Assembly: GCA_004431415.1 (NCBI GenBank)
Contig: QPMI01000602.1
Span: 1 to 64,000 of the forward strand
Direction of reading: 5' to 3'
Source of the DNA: Cyanophora paradoxa
Lineage: Eukaryota; Glaucocystophyceae; Cyanophorales; Cyanophoraceae
Length of the DNA stretch: 64,000 bases
Shown: positions 33,027-43,721 of the stretch, piece after piece
Position numbering within the stretch: position 1 is the stretch's first letter
How the letters are laid out: every line of letters starts with the position of its first letter
Program-made: the position numbers and the translations under genes
The notes under the pieces: model-generated
Seen by the model: only the letters and a program-made list of their open reading frames with translations
The model's database searches: none
What the model was told of the DNA's origin: nothing

Positions 33027-33906
33027 CTACTCGGCGTTGCCGAACTTCTCCCCGAAGTGCGTGATCGCCGTCCCCGCCTTCATCGCGCTCGCCGAGACCT
33101 GCGGGCGGGGGCGCAGGTGAGCAGGGGGCTGGCGCGGCGCGGGGCCGGCGGGCGCGCCTTGGGCTTCCAGTTGTCCTCCTTGCGGGCGCTCGTGTCCGCC
33201 TTGATCTGCTGCATCAGCACCCGCTTCTCCTCCTCCTGCGGGGGCGTCAGGCGCCGCGCGGGGCGGCGGCGGCGGCGGGGGGGGGGGGGGGGGGGGGGGG
33301 GGGGAGAGGCGGGCGGACCTTGCGCCGCTGCTCGGCCATGCGCTGCGCCATGGCGGCCTTCGCGGCGAGCTCCTCCTTCTCCTCGCGCGCCCGCACCGCC
33401 TCGCCCAGGAGCGCCACCGCCTTCGCCAGGTCCTCCCGGTGGCCCGAAAGCGCGTTCTGCCGCCCGCGGTCAGCCGCCGCCCGCCACTGGGCCTCGCGGA
33501 AGCCTGACCTGGTTGATCTCGTAGAATTCGCCGTTCAGTTTGAAGTGGCACGCCTGATGCCCCGATGAGGGCCAGACCGAATTCATTTGGAGAGCACGTC
33601 GAGTAAAGTATAGGTACCTCGAGGACCGCGACGGCGCCCGGGATCGGCGCGACTCGCTGCTGGAAGACTGCGTTGCCCTTTCGGATCTTCCGGAACTTCT
33701 CCTCGCCGGGGTTCTGGAGCACGTTGTTGAGGTAGGTCTGGCAGGAGGCGGTGCAGCACATCAGCGGCGCGCCGGGGCGGGCGGGCGGCGCGTCGGATCG
33801 GGAGGCAGAAGGAGCGCACCTGCAGCAGCTGGCAGGCCGATTTCATAGATTCGACGTGGGCGTTCTGCATCAGGACGACACCCGCCTCGACCGCTGGGAG
33901 GATCAT
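33027..33906 (-). CDS. PUB-domain protein
   Basis: ATG at 33906. MILPAVEAGVVLMQNAHVES leads into KSACQLLQ, which joins through an intron to TYLNNVLQNPGEEKFRKIRK and GNAVFQQRVAPIPGAVAVLE, then CHFKLNGEFYEINQ. 'NP.EEKFRKIR..N..F..RV' with a following hydrophobic patch is the PUB/PUG fold, which binds the C-terminal tail of p97/Cdc48 in peptide:N-glycanase and UBX proteins. A charged coiled-coil helix (REEKEELAAKAAMAQRMAEQ) follows, and the last exon ends GEKFGNAE with TAG at 33027-33029. No UBX or transglutaminase domain is visible, so it is probably a small Cdc48 cofactor. One intron contains a 28-base poly-C on the sense strand. Confidence 0.78.
33277..33304. repeat. Intronic poly-G (poly-C on sense strand)
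   Basis: A run of about 28 G on the + strand lies inside an intron of the - strand PUB gene. It is the longest pure run in the window. Confidence 0.8.
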
Positions 33907-34464
33907 CTGGGCCCAGACGAGCCCTCATTTACGAGGCATCAACGCCGCCGGCATCAACGTGCACAAGATCGCTCGGAGCCCGTAATTTACGAGGAATGCC
34001 TTAGCAGCCCGCCGCCGTGGGCTTTGAGCGCTATGCGCTATCAGCGGTCACATGAGCGTGCACGTGGATGACCCGCCAAAACTCGGCTGCGCGCGCGCCG
34101 GGCGCGGCAATGACGCCGGACTAAATGCTACAAAGAACTAGTGCATTCCGGCTGCAGTGGCTGTGCGGGCCGCGCGGGAGCAATCCCACGGGGCAACTTT
34201 CTAAGTTCCCCGCGGGTACGGGCGGCGGTGCGCGGTATGCGAACCTTTGAAGCTGTGTTTAAGGTCGGTTCGAGGATGCGGGTTTTGTTCGGGGCTCTGA
34301 ATTTGGTTTAGAATGACTCTGACTGTGAAGCCCTCTGCTGAGCGGCCTGGCGGCGGGTCGCTCGACAGGTGTTTAGGCCGAAGCGCTGCTTCTGCCGCCG
34401 AAGCTTCTACGCTGAACTGAAGGTTTGTCTGTGTACCCGGGAGCGCCTTCATTGCCACCCCCCC
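33907..34464. promoter_or_regulatory. Divergent spacer between PUB and anoctamin genes
   Basis: 558 bp between the two start codons, moderately GC, with several short direct repeats around 33935-33990 (CATCAACG, ACGAG). It presumably holds both promoters. No other element was recognised. Confidence 0.4.
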
Positions 34465-37400
34465 ATGTCGGCCGCCGATCTGGCGGCCTCCGTGCCAGTG
34501 GAGGCAATGGAGTCGTCGAACAACCTGGCAACGTCGACCGCCGACCTCATGGCGTCCGCGGCTCCCAATCTGACGGCCTCTACTGCTCCGAAGCGCCTCA
34601 ACAAAGAAGCAGTCAAGCTCAAGCTCAAGTCGGGCGTTTCGGCCCTCAAGGCGCTATGGCACATCGATCATATCTACGCGGAGCAGAGCGCGAAGGCACC
34701 GACCCAGTTCCAGTACGCTTTGATCTTCCAGGTGACCCAGCCCCGCACACGGGGAGCCCGGCGGCTGAGCGCGACGCGTGCGATAGGATCCGGAGCCGGA
34801 CCCGAAGAGACTGCTGCCACCCGGCTCCGCCGTTCGGCGCTACGTGGTCGCGCGGCTACGGCGCGCGGGCCTGAGCGTCGTCGAGGAGACCCACGAGGTG
34901 CCGGACAGCCCGACGCTCCACTTCATCAAGGTTTCGGGGCCGCCAAAGCTCCTCGCGAGCGTGAGCGCCGCCGACAAGCGGCAGGCCGCAGCGTGCGTAA
35001 CGCTCGCCGCGCGCCCGAGCCGCGTACGCGACCGACGCGGCGGCGGCAGCACGTCGCGCCCGAACAAGAGCATCGAAGCGATCAAGGCCAAGAAGTGGGC
35101 CGACCTCCTCGGCGGCCCCTACCCCGGGAGCGGCCCCGACGTCCCCCTGACAGAGGCGCGCGCGCGCGCGCCCCGCCGCGCTGGACGAGTGGCCCTCACG
35201 TCGCTGCGAACCGCGCAGGCCGAGCAGCAGCAGATCGTCCGACGCATCATGCAGGTGCGCACCCGCGCTCCCGTCCCGCCCCTCGAAGCCAGCCGCGCGG
35301 GGCGGGGCCGATGCGGGGGCAGGGGATCGAGATCGACGAGGACGGGTTTGCGATTGGAATGGAGACGGGGACGGCCGGCAAGCGCCGCTTCGACCGCGAG
35401 GTGCCCCGCACCCTCCTCGCCTGGGCCAAGTGCGCCCCGCCCCCCCTCTCCCCTCCTTTCCTTTCCTTTCCTTTTTGGTCCTTAGAATCCCGCAGGGAAT
35501 TCAAATTCATGATCGAGCAACTGCCCCTCCACAACTACGAGGCGCGCCCCTCTTTCCGCCCCCGCGCCCCGCCCCGCTCACACCCCCGCCAGGCCAAGAA
35601 GACCCTCTTCACGCGCTGGGTCTTCGGGCGGGGCAAGTACTCGCAGGGGTACGCGCGCGAGGAGGGCGCTCCGGGGCGCCTCGCTCAGGCGCGGGGCAGG
35701 CAGGGCGCCGGGGCGGGGCCGAAGAAGGGGAAGGAGGAGCCGCAGGTCTGGACCGCCAAGAGCCTCCTCGAGACGGCGAAGGCGCGTACCCCCCTCCCGG
35801 ACACACATCTATCCCCCCTCAAGGCCGCGTGGGGTAGGCGCTCATCGACTTCTGCACGCTGGGGCTCCTCAGCACGCCCCCCCTGGGGGAGATCCGCGAC
35901 TACTTTGGCGAGAAGGTGTACACCCTGCATTCGACCGGGAGACTCGAACTCAAACCGCGGCCCGCAGGTCGCGTTCTACTTCGCGTGGCTCCACTTCTAC
36001 ACCGTGTACGCGTACCCCCTCCCCGCCGCTCCCCCCCCGCGAGCCGGGGCGGGGGTACAGGTGGCTGGTGCTGCCGACGGTCCTGGGCAGCATCCTCTCC
36101 GCCGTCTCCGCCACCTCCACGCGCGCCCGCGCCCGCCCGCCCGCCCGCCCGCCGGCCGGCCCCGCTGACGCCCGCGGCAGGCCGTCGATGAAGTGCGGGA
36201 GCGGGGGGCGGGGCACGGCGCGAGGGGCGCGTAGAGGAGGTCGCCTGCTGACAGACGCGCGGGGCGCAGGTGGTCCTTCTTCTACTGCTCCTTCCTCATG
36301 ATCTGGGGCACCATCTTCACCGAGGGCTGGAAGCGCCGCCAGGCGTACGGCCCCGCACCCTCCCCGCGCCCCCGCCGCCCGCACGCCCGCTCACGGGGCG
36401 CAGGGAGCTGGCGTTCCTGTGGGGCACCTTCCAGGAGGAGACCGCCGACAGCATCGGTCCGCCCCCCCCCCCCCGCGCAGGGGGGGGTTCGGCAGGGCGG
36501 CTCACGCGCGGGGGCCGGGCCGGGCGGCAGAGAGCGAGATCACGGGGGCCGAGGAGAGCGCCCTCCTCGTCCCCGAGTGTGCCCCGCCCACCGCCCCCGC
36601 CCCCGCCCCCGCCCCGCGGCCCCGCTCACGCCCCGCAGCCCGAAGCGCCGCGGCAGCGTCGTCGCCGGGGGGAGCACGCGGGTGCGCCCGCCTGCCCCCC
36701 TCCTCCCTCCTCCCTTCCCTGGTGAACTGGGGCGGGGCCAGGGGCGGCGGGAGGAGAACGTGGTGGACCTGATGGAGCGCGCGGGGGACCTCTTCAAGCG
36801 CAAGGCGCCCCCGCCCGCCCCCGCCGCCCCCGCCCCCCTCGCCCTGAGCGGCCGCGGCGCAGCTGGGGCGGCGCGTGGCGAGCTGGGCCCTGCTGCTCAC
36901 CCTCCTCGCCGTCTCCATGCTCTCCTTCGTCTTCTGCCTCTGGCCCGCCCCGCCCCGCGCCGCGCCGCCCGCCCGGGGCGCGTGCGATGGCCGGGGCGCG
37001 CAGGTTCGAGGACGTTGTGGGGAAGGACTCGTGGCTCGTCCGCCTCCCCGCCATCACGTGCGGCGCGCCCTCCCCCGCCCTCGGCCGCCCCTCTCACGCG
37101 GGGGCAGGTACGTGGTGGCCCTCACCCTCTTCCGCAACCTCTACGTCTACGCCGTCGACCTCACCAACAAGGCTCGCCCCGCCCCGCCCCGCCCCGCCCG
37201 CCCGGCCCCCTCCGAGCCGCCCCTCCGCAGTGGGAGCTCCACTCCTCCATCGACGAGGCGAACAACCAGCACGTGATGAAGGTGCGGGGGGCGCGCCCCC
37301 TCCCCCCTCCCCGCCGCGCCCCGGAGGCCCCCTGAGCGCCCCTCAGCTCTTCACCTTCGACTTCGTGGCGTGGTTCCTGGGCCCCATGTACATCGCCTTC

Positions 37401-38699
37401 GTCCGCCAGGCGCGCTCCCCCGCCCCGCCCCGCCCGAGCCGCCTGCTCGCCGAGGCCGCCCCCGCGCAGGACCTCCACTCGCTGGAGTACCTCGTCTCCA
37501 CCACCCTCATCTCCAAGCAGGCGCGCCCCCCGCCCGCGCCCCGCCCCTCCCGCGCCCCGAGGCGAGGGGCCGGGGGCGGGGGCAGATCATCCAGAACGTC
37601 ATGGAGAACGTCTTCCCGCTCGCCTCGGTCATGATGAAGGGCGCCGCCGCCGCCCGCGAGCAGGCCCGGCGCCCCGCCCCGCCCGCTGCAGGGGCGCCGC
37701 TGACGTAGGTGCAGGCGGCGGCGGTGGCGGCGGGGAAGAAGTGCGACGACGTGGCGGTGCCCAAGGCGGAGGACCTCGCCCGCGAGGCCGCCCAGGAGTC
37801 CCCGGTGCGACGCCCCCGGCCCCACCCCCGCCGGGGCCGGGGCCGGGGGGGCGAGCGGGGCGCAGGCGCTGGTGCAGTACCGCATGGACCCGTACGACGA
37901 CACCATCGCCGACTACCTCGAGATGGCCGTCCAGTTCGGGTCCGCCGCCCGCGCCCCCCGCCCCCCGCCCCGCCCCGCCCTCGAGCCGCCGGGGGCGCCT
38001 GGGGGCGGGCAGGCACGTCGTGCTCTTCGCGCCGGCGTTCCCCCTCTCCGCCGCCTGCGCCCTCATCAACAACGTCATCGAGGCGCGCCCGCCCCGGCCC
38101 CCGGGCCCGGGGCCCGCGTGACGGGGCCCCCCGCAGCTGCGGACGGACGCGTTCAAGCTGCTGACGGGCCACCGGCGGCCGGAGGCGAACCGCGTCGACG
38201 GCATCGGCTCCTGGCTCTACGTCCTCGAGTTCATGGGCACCGTGCGCCGGCGCCCCTCCCCGCCCGCCCACCCCCGCCCGCGCCGCCCGGCAGCGAGGGG
38301 GCCGGGCGCAGGCGGCGGTCGTCTCCAACGTGGGCCTCATCTTCATGTTCTTCCACCCCTCCGCCTGGGACTCGGCCAGCCTCGCCGGCGCCGTGCGCCG
38401 CCCCCGCCCGTCCCCACCGCGCGCCGCCTGAGGCGGGGCCAGTGCGCGGGGATCGCGTGCGTGCTCTCCGTCGGGCGCCTCTTCCAGGCGGTCATCGTCG
38501 AGCACGTGCTGCTCGCCGCCAAGCTCGCCATCGCCTGGGTCGTCCCCGACGGTGCGCCCCGCACGCCCCTTCCCCTCCCCGCGGCGGCCCGGGGCCTCAG
38601 GCGGGGCGCGCAGTGCCCCTCTGGGTGCGCTTCTCGAACGCGATGGCGACGGAGGGCGCCCTCGCCGCCGGCTCCTCCCGCCACTCCGTCTCCGAGTAG
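34465..38699 (+). CDS. Anoctamin (TMEM16-family) membrane protein
   Basis: Anoctamins are ten-helix Ca2+-activated chloride channels or phospholipid scramblases. ATG at 34465 (MSAADLAASVPVEAMESSNN). N-terminal cytoplasmic exons include RYVVARLRRAGLSVVEETHE and LHFIKVSGPPKLLAS. Family signatures follow: IRDYFGEKV joined to AFYFAWLHFYTV, a scaffold-helix exon with WGTIFTEGWKRRQAELAFLW, SWALLLTLLAVSMLSFVFCL, YVVALTLFRNLYVYAVDLTN, LFTFDFVAWFLGPMYIAFVR, YRMDPYDDTIADYLEMAVQF, VVLFAPAFPLSAACALINNV with IEA and then RTDAFKLL, GIGSWLYVLEFMG, VGLIFMFF. The 'NN..E...R.DA.K' motif in helix 7 carries Ca2+ ligands in the family. It is closest in feel to the ANO10/ANO8 type. More than 20 exons; stop TAG at 38697-38699. 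Whether it is a channel or a scramblase cannot be told. Confidence 0.88.
36464..36478. repeat. Intronic poly-C in anoctamin gene
   Basis: About 14 C on the sense strand in a short intron, directly before the CGCAG acceptor-like sequence. Confidence 0.6.
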
Positions 38700-39003
38700 C
38701 CCCCGCCCCGCCCCCGCACACGCCCCGCCCCGCCCCGCCCCGCTGTGCACGCAGCCAGCTGGGGCCCACGTCTCTGCAAATGCTTGAAGCCATCAACGTT
38801 CTTTCAGCGCTGCCTGCAGCCGTCCTGTCGAGTGCACACAGTGCCGGCTCTCGGGCGCCCCGTGCTCACTCGGCTCACGCAACCCGCCCCGAGCTCCTTA
38901 ACTCGCACGAGTTCAATCGATGCCGACGCCAAGGAGTTCAAAGCATCGGCGCCAAGGTTTGCGGGGGTCGCTGGGGGGCGGGGCCCTTCCGCGCCGCCGG
39001 CCT

Positions 39004-40439
39004 CTACGCGACGTAGGCGGACCAGTCCTCCTTGCGGTCGAAGGCGAAGCGGCCGGCGACGGAGCCCCAGAGCTGCGCCCCGCCGCCCCGCCAGCGGCCT
39101 CGGAACCCCGGCCACGCACGAGGTGCAGGGGGGTCGCACCTGGGCGTCGTCGTCGCAGCTGCGGCCGACGTCCAGCGAGTAGAAGTTCTCCGGCGTCACC
39201 TGCGCCCGGGGCGCGCCCCCCGCTCGACGCGGGGCGCTGGGCGGGGCGGCGCGGGGGGCGGCGCGGGCCTCGAAGTCGGACTGGAGCCAGCTCTTGACGC
39301 CCTTGCGCTCCACCACGCACTTCTTCCCGGGCTCCGTCGTCCTGCCAAGGGGGGGGGGGGGGGGGGGCGGGGGGCGCGTCAGCGGGTGCGCCCCGGGGGC
39401 GGCCGAGCTCGGGGCCGGGGGCGGACCCCTTGTAGCCGCTGGCGGTGGGGACGACGTCGAGGGAGCAGCCGCACGAGAACTCCAGCCGCTCCGCCGTCAC
39501 CTGCCGGCCAAGGCGCGCCCCCGCGCTCGAGCCCGCGCCAGGAGCAGGGCAGGGCCGGGGAAGGGCGGCGCGGCGCGCCTTCTCGATCCGGTCGAAGTTG
39601 CGGACGGTGTTGAAGAGGTCTGCGGCGGCCGCGCGGCTCGAGGGGCACAGCGGCGCGGGGGCGGGGGCGCGAGGGGGCCGGGCGGACCGACGGCCTCGAG
39701 GGGGTACCCCTTGATCTTGTAGTTCTCCATGATCATGCCGCCGTCCTGGGGTGCGGGGGCTCGGCCGCGGCGGCGCCGGGGCTGGGGCGGCGGGGGGCGG
39801 GGGCGGGCCTTCTCGGCGAGGCGGATGGCGGCGACGCGGTAGGGCTTGTCGATGGCGAACTCGTACGCGTTCTCGAGCCAGAGCCAGTAGCACTTCGCCC
39901 CGTCGTGCCCGAACGCCTGCGCCTCCGGCCTCAGCTCCCTTCCCGGCGTCGAAAGAAGGCGGGAGCGGAGTCGGCGCGCCTTGTTGAACTCGTCCTGCTT
40001 GTGCTGCGGGATGGGCCGGATGCCGACGCGGATGTGGGACCAGAAGGAGGGGTTCTCCCACGCCTGCGCCTTGTTGTCCCAGTCGCTGCACAGCATGCGC
40101 GCCAGCCGCTTGAAGTCCGTCGCTGCGCGCGCGCCTCAGCCGCCCGCCGCTCGCACGGGGAGGGGCGGCGGGGTGCGCGCCGGCGGAGGCGGTCACGGCG
40201 TGCACGACGGGGGCAGACGGGCCGCGAGCCGCGGGGCGGACGGCTGCGCGGAACTCCCGCGCGTCGAAGCGACGCAGACCGACGAAAGTAGGGACGGCCT
40301 CAGCGGCGCGCCGGCCGCCGTGCGAGAACGCCGTCGGCACGCGAACCGAGCGCGGCTGGGGGCACGCGGCGCTGCTGTTCGCCGCCGACGCCGCGCGGGA
40401 GCCAGAGACGGCCGGAACTGCGAGTTGGAACGCCTCCAT
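39004..40439 (-). CDS. CpcT/CpeT-family chromophore lyase homologue, probably plastid-targeted
   Basis: ATG at 40439. The leader MEAFQLAVPAVSGSRAASAA is followed by a Ser/Ala/Arg-rich stretch resembling a plastid-type bipartite leader. Core exons: CSDWDNKAQAWENPSFWSHI, IRPIPQHKQDEFNKA, AKCYWLWLENAYEFAIDKPY, MIMENYKIKGYPLEAVG, FNTVRNFDRIEKA, RLEFSCGCSLDVVPTASGYK, TEPGKKCVVERKGVKSWLQS, VTPENFYSLDVGRSCDDDAQ and LWGSVAGRFAFDRKEDWSAY, ending VA and TAG (39004-39006). The 'GC.L.V......G', 'PGKKC.VE' and 'LD.G.....Q.WG...G.F.F' pattern is that of CpcT/CpeT, which attaches bilins to the beta-155 Cys of phycobiliproteins. In algae without phycobilisomes, homologues may act in other plastid roles (compare plant CRL), so the substrate is open. 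It is head to head with an FAD oxidoreductase gene. Confidence 0.82.
39349..39367. repeat. Intronic poly-G (poly-C on sense strand)
   Basis: About 19 G inside an intron of the - strand CpcT-like gene. Confidence 0.7.
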
Positions 40440-40730
40440 CGCCAGGTGTAGCTAGGCGAGACCTGAGATTTTCGGTATTCAATCTGCGCGCGCGGGCCGG
40501 CCCATGTCCGAACGCGTCAGACGAGCGACAGAGAGGCCGGAGAGGGCATCGACGCACGCGGAACCGGCGGAAGAAGTAACAACGAAGTTTGAGTCCCGGG
40601 TACAGCGACGTAGCGGCGACAGCGGACCGAGGCAGGCAGCCGCGAGCTCCTGATCGATAGCCGGTGCAATTGCAAGATTCTAACTCAGCGCACCAGCACG
40701 CACTCGCCGCTGTTCGATAGGCTCGAGGCG
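40440..40730. promoter_or_regulatory. Divergent promoter of CpcT-like and FAD oxidoreductase genes
   Basis: 291 bp separate the start codons of two genes that both carry organelle-type leaders, so a shared bidirectional promoter is plausible. No specific factor site was recognised. Confidence 0.45.
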
Positions 40731-43137
40731 ATGTGGCAGCAGGACGCTTCGCTTTTCGTGCTCGCCGGCGGGCTGCGGAAACCCGTGCTGGCCAGGAGAC
40801 CGTTTCTGGGCCGGCAGATCGCCGCGAGCCCGCGCGTCGCGCTCCGCAAGCCCGAGCAGCGCGTCCAGAGGAGTGCGAGCCCGCCAGCCCAGAGGAGTGA
40901 CGTACGCATACGTACGCACGCATCGTTTGCTGCACCAAAAGATCTAGATGTGGCGAGGGTCGCGATCGTCGGTGCCGGTTTCGCTGGCCTCAGCGTTTGC
41001 TACAATCTTATTCTTGAGAGCGCGCTTCGCGGAAACCCCGTGCAAGTCAGCGTGTTCGATCCAGCGGGAATCGGCTCAGGTGCGCAGCGCACTCGCACGT
41101 GAAAGAGAGCTAGGCCCGGAAGGGAGGGCTCGGGCGGCGTCGCGCCCGCCTGATCACGGCGTCAAGGGGTCGGAGGCGGAGGCTCGCAGGTCGCCGGCGG
41201 GCTCCTGCACGGATACACGCGTGCGTCCGCCACCGGCGGCGCTCGGAGAGCCGCGGCGAGCGCTGACGCCTGTCCCGCGCGGGGCGGGGCGGACGGCAGC
41301 GCGGGGGAAGCCGATGTGGATGCGGGAGGAGGCGCTCTCGGAGGCGGGGCGGCTGCTGCGGGCGGCGCGGGAGGCGGCGGGGCCCGAGGAGGGCGCCCGC
41401 ATCGCGCGGCAGGGCGGCATCGTGCGCCCCGCCTTCAGCCCGCGCCAGGAGAAGGACTTCCGCAAGGCGGGGCGGTGCGCACTCGCGCGCGCGCGCGGGG
41501 CCGCGGCGCGGGAGCGAGCGGCGCGGGCGCAGGCCGCTGGGAGCTTCGAGGATGCCGAGGGGTGCTGGCGGGGGCGGGACGGGGGCGGGGGCGGGGGCGC
41601 GGGGCGCGTGGGGGGAGCTGCCGGCGGGGGAGGACCTCGTCTGGCTCGAGCCGCCCGAGCTCCAGCGCCTCGCCCGGGCCTCTTCCCCGCCCGCAGACCA
41701 CTCCCGGGGTGCCCCGCCGCCCGCCCCCCGGGCCCCCGCCCTCGAGCCGCCGCCGAGGCGGGCGGGGCGGGGGCAGGGCGCTGTTCATCCGGAGCGGGGG
41801 GACGGTGGACTCGCGGCGCTACCTCGCCGCCCTCTGGGCCGCCTCCGCCGCCGCCGCACCGGGCCGCCTCTCCCTCGTCCGCCCCCGCCCCGCCCCCGCC
41901 CGCCGGCACGCCCCCGTCCTGACGCCGGCCGCGGGTGGCCGAGCGGGTTGAGGAGCCCCTCGCCCTCGCCGCCCATCACGACGGTGCCAGCGGCCCCCGC
42001 GCGGGGCGGGGCCGCGAGGCGGCGAGCGGGGGCGGTGCGGGCGCAGCGGTGGTGCTCTGCACGGGGCCTTCACGCAGGGGGCCGTCGGGGCGGGGGCCCC
42101 CGGGGGCCCCCGCCTGCCCCTCGACGTCGTCAAGGGTGCGCCGCCGCCCCCCTCGGGCCCCACGCGGGCGGGGCGGGGCGGGGCCGAGGTGGGGGCGCGC
42201 AGGGCACGTGGTGGAGTTCGAGGGGGAGGGGGAGGGCGGGGCCCTCGTGCCCGGGCGCGCGGAGCCCGTCTCCGTCATCTCCGGTGCCCGCCCCCGCCCC
42301 CCCCCCGCCGCCCTTCCCCGCGCCCCCGCCTCATCCCCCCCCAGGGAAGTACCTGGGGTTCCAGGCGTCCGGGCGCGTCGACTGCGGGGCCACCTTCGAG
42401 CCGTGCCCGCCCCCTCGTGCGCCCTCGCTCGCTTGCCCCGCCCTGAGCTCCTCGGAAGGGAGTTCTCGGGGGTCGAGCCCGAGTTCAACGAGCACGTCGC
42501 CGGCCTGCTGGAGGAGCTGCAGGGCTTCTACCCCGACTCCGGTGCGCCGTACCCCCCGCTCGCTGCTCGCTGCTCGCGGGCCTCCTGAGCCGCGCGGCGC
42601 AGCGGCGTGGATCGAGCGCACGCCCCGCCCGACGCTGCGGGCGGGCCTGCGCGCCGTACCCCACCGCCTCGTCGAGTCGGGCAGGTGAGAGCAAAAACCC
42701 ACTCTTGAGATCAGACGAGGTCTCTGGGGAGGGCCTTGCGCTCATGCGGGGCGGGGCGGCAGCACGCCGGTGGCGGGCCCGCTGGGGCGCGGGGCGGCGC
42801 GGTGCTGGCTGCTGGCCGGCCTGGGCTCCCGCGGGCTCTTCCACGCCGGCTGGCTCGGCCGCCGCGTCGCCGACGCGGTGCCGCCCCCTGCGTGCCCGCG
42901 CCCCCTCGCCGCCCCCGCCAAGGGTCCCGCCGCACGCGCAGGTGCTCGACACGCTCGCGGAGGGCGGGGGCGAGGAGGCCGCGCGGGCGAGCCCCCGCAC
43001 GCCTACCCCCGTCCCCGCCGTGCGCGCGGCTGAGGGCGGGGCGGGGGCAGCGGGCGGCAGGGCGGCGGCTGCCGGTGCACACGCGGGTCGCCCTTGACGC
43101 CGCCGGCACCCCGGAGGCGGCTGCTCTCTTCCGCTGA
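40731..43137 (+). CDS. FAD-dependent oxidoreductase (DAO fold), organelle-targeted
   Basis: ATG at 40731. The basic Ala-rich leader (MWQQDASLFVLAGGLRKPVL, then LARRPFLGRQ) precedes DVARVAIVGAGFAGLSVCYN, a Rossmann GxGxxG FAD-binding motif with the following acceptor-strand region VQVSVFDPAGIGSG. Next come VAGGLLHGYTR, RGKPMWMREEALSEAGRLLR, ARIARQGGIVRPAFSPRQEK, WLEPPELQRLA, ALFIRSGGTVDSRRYLAALW, GKYLGFQASGRVDCGA and the C-terminal FAD motif WLLAGLGSRGLFHAGWLG, then LPVHTRVALDAAGTPEAAAL before TGA at 43135-43137. The 'AGLL.......W' and 'LGSRG...H..LG' motifs resemble plant plastid DAO proteins and the oxidase half of MnmC. The substrate is unknown. Confidence 0.75.
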
Positions 43138-43721
43138 CCCCCGAGCCCCCTCGCGCCCGGCCGCGCCCCGCGCCGCCCGAGACGCGCCCAGCACAGGCGA
43201 CCGTCGGACAGTCCACACCGTGGCACAAGCTGACACATAGACACCGTAGTACAGTCATTGCCAACTTGAAAGTTGAATACATATACGGGGACCGATATGC
43301 AGGAACCATGGGCCATGAATAGCGTAGATGAAGAAGAATACTGAATAGGTTGAAGAAGAACACACTGAAGAACCCGGTGACCCAATTAATGCTGCTACCT
43401 ATATATAGGCTACGTACCACGCTACGAAACGCGCCTACTATGGAATGTGGAATCTGCCTTCTGATGTATATTTTTGCAAGAATGCAAAGCATTTCGAGGG
43501 CGCGAATTGAGGGGATCTGCTCTAGAGTGAAGGTCCTGTATTCTGCAAGATGGCGAGCGCTCTGGAGGCTACAGTACGCGTCTTCGGGTGAACGGAGGCA
43601 ATGCAGGCGGACAGGGGTCGGGGTCTCGGGAGGAAAGGGCTCGCGCTGGCGCGAGTCGATGCAAGTACGAGCACGGGCGGGGCGGCGCGGGGCAAAAAGA
43701 GGCGGGGAGAAGCGGGCTGCG
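43138..43721. other. Convergent 3' spacer, lower GC
   Basis: About 580 bp with A/T-rich sequence from 43240 to 43580 between two convergent genes. A short frame here (from 43350) has no recognisable content. I see only untranslated sequence. Confidence 0.5.

Noticed and set aside
35920-35970. tRNA T-arm-like sequence on the - strand (GAGTTCGAGTCTCCCGG)
   Set aside because: It is inside a 54-nt anoctamin intron, which is too small for a tRNA, and no other arm is found.
41925-42000. tRNA-Leu/Ser-like start (GGTGGCCGAGCGGGTTGAGG)
   Set aside because: There is no matching acceptor stem, anticodon arm or T-arm box B downstream; it lies inside the FAD oxidoreductase gene.
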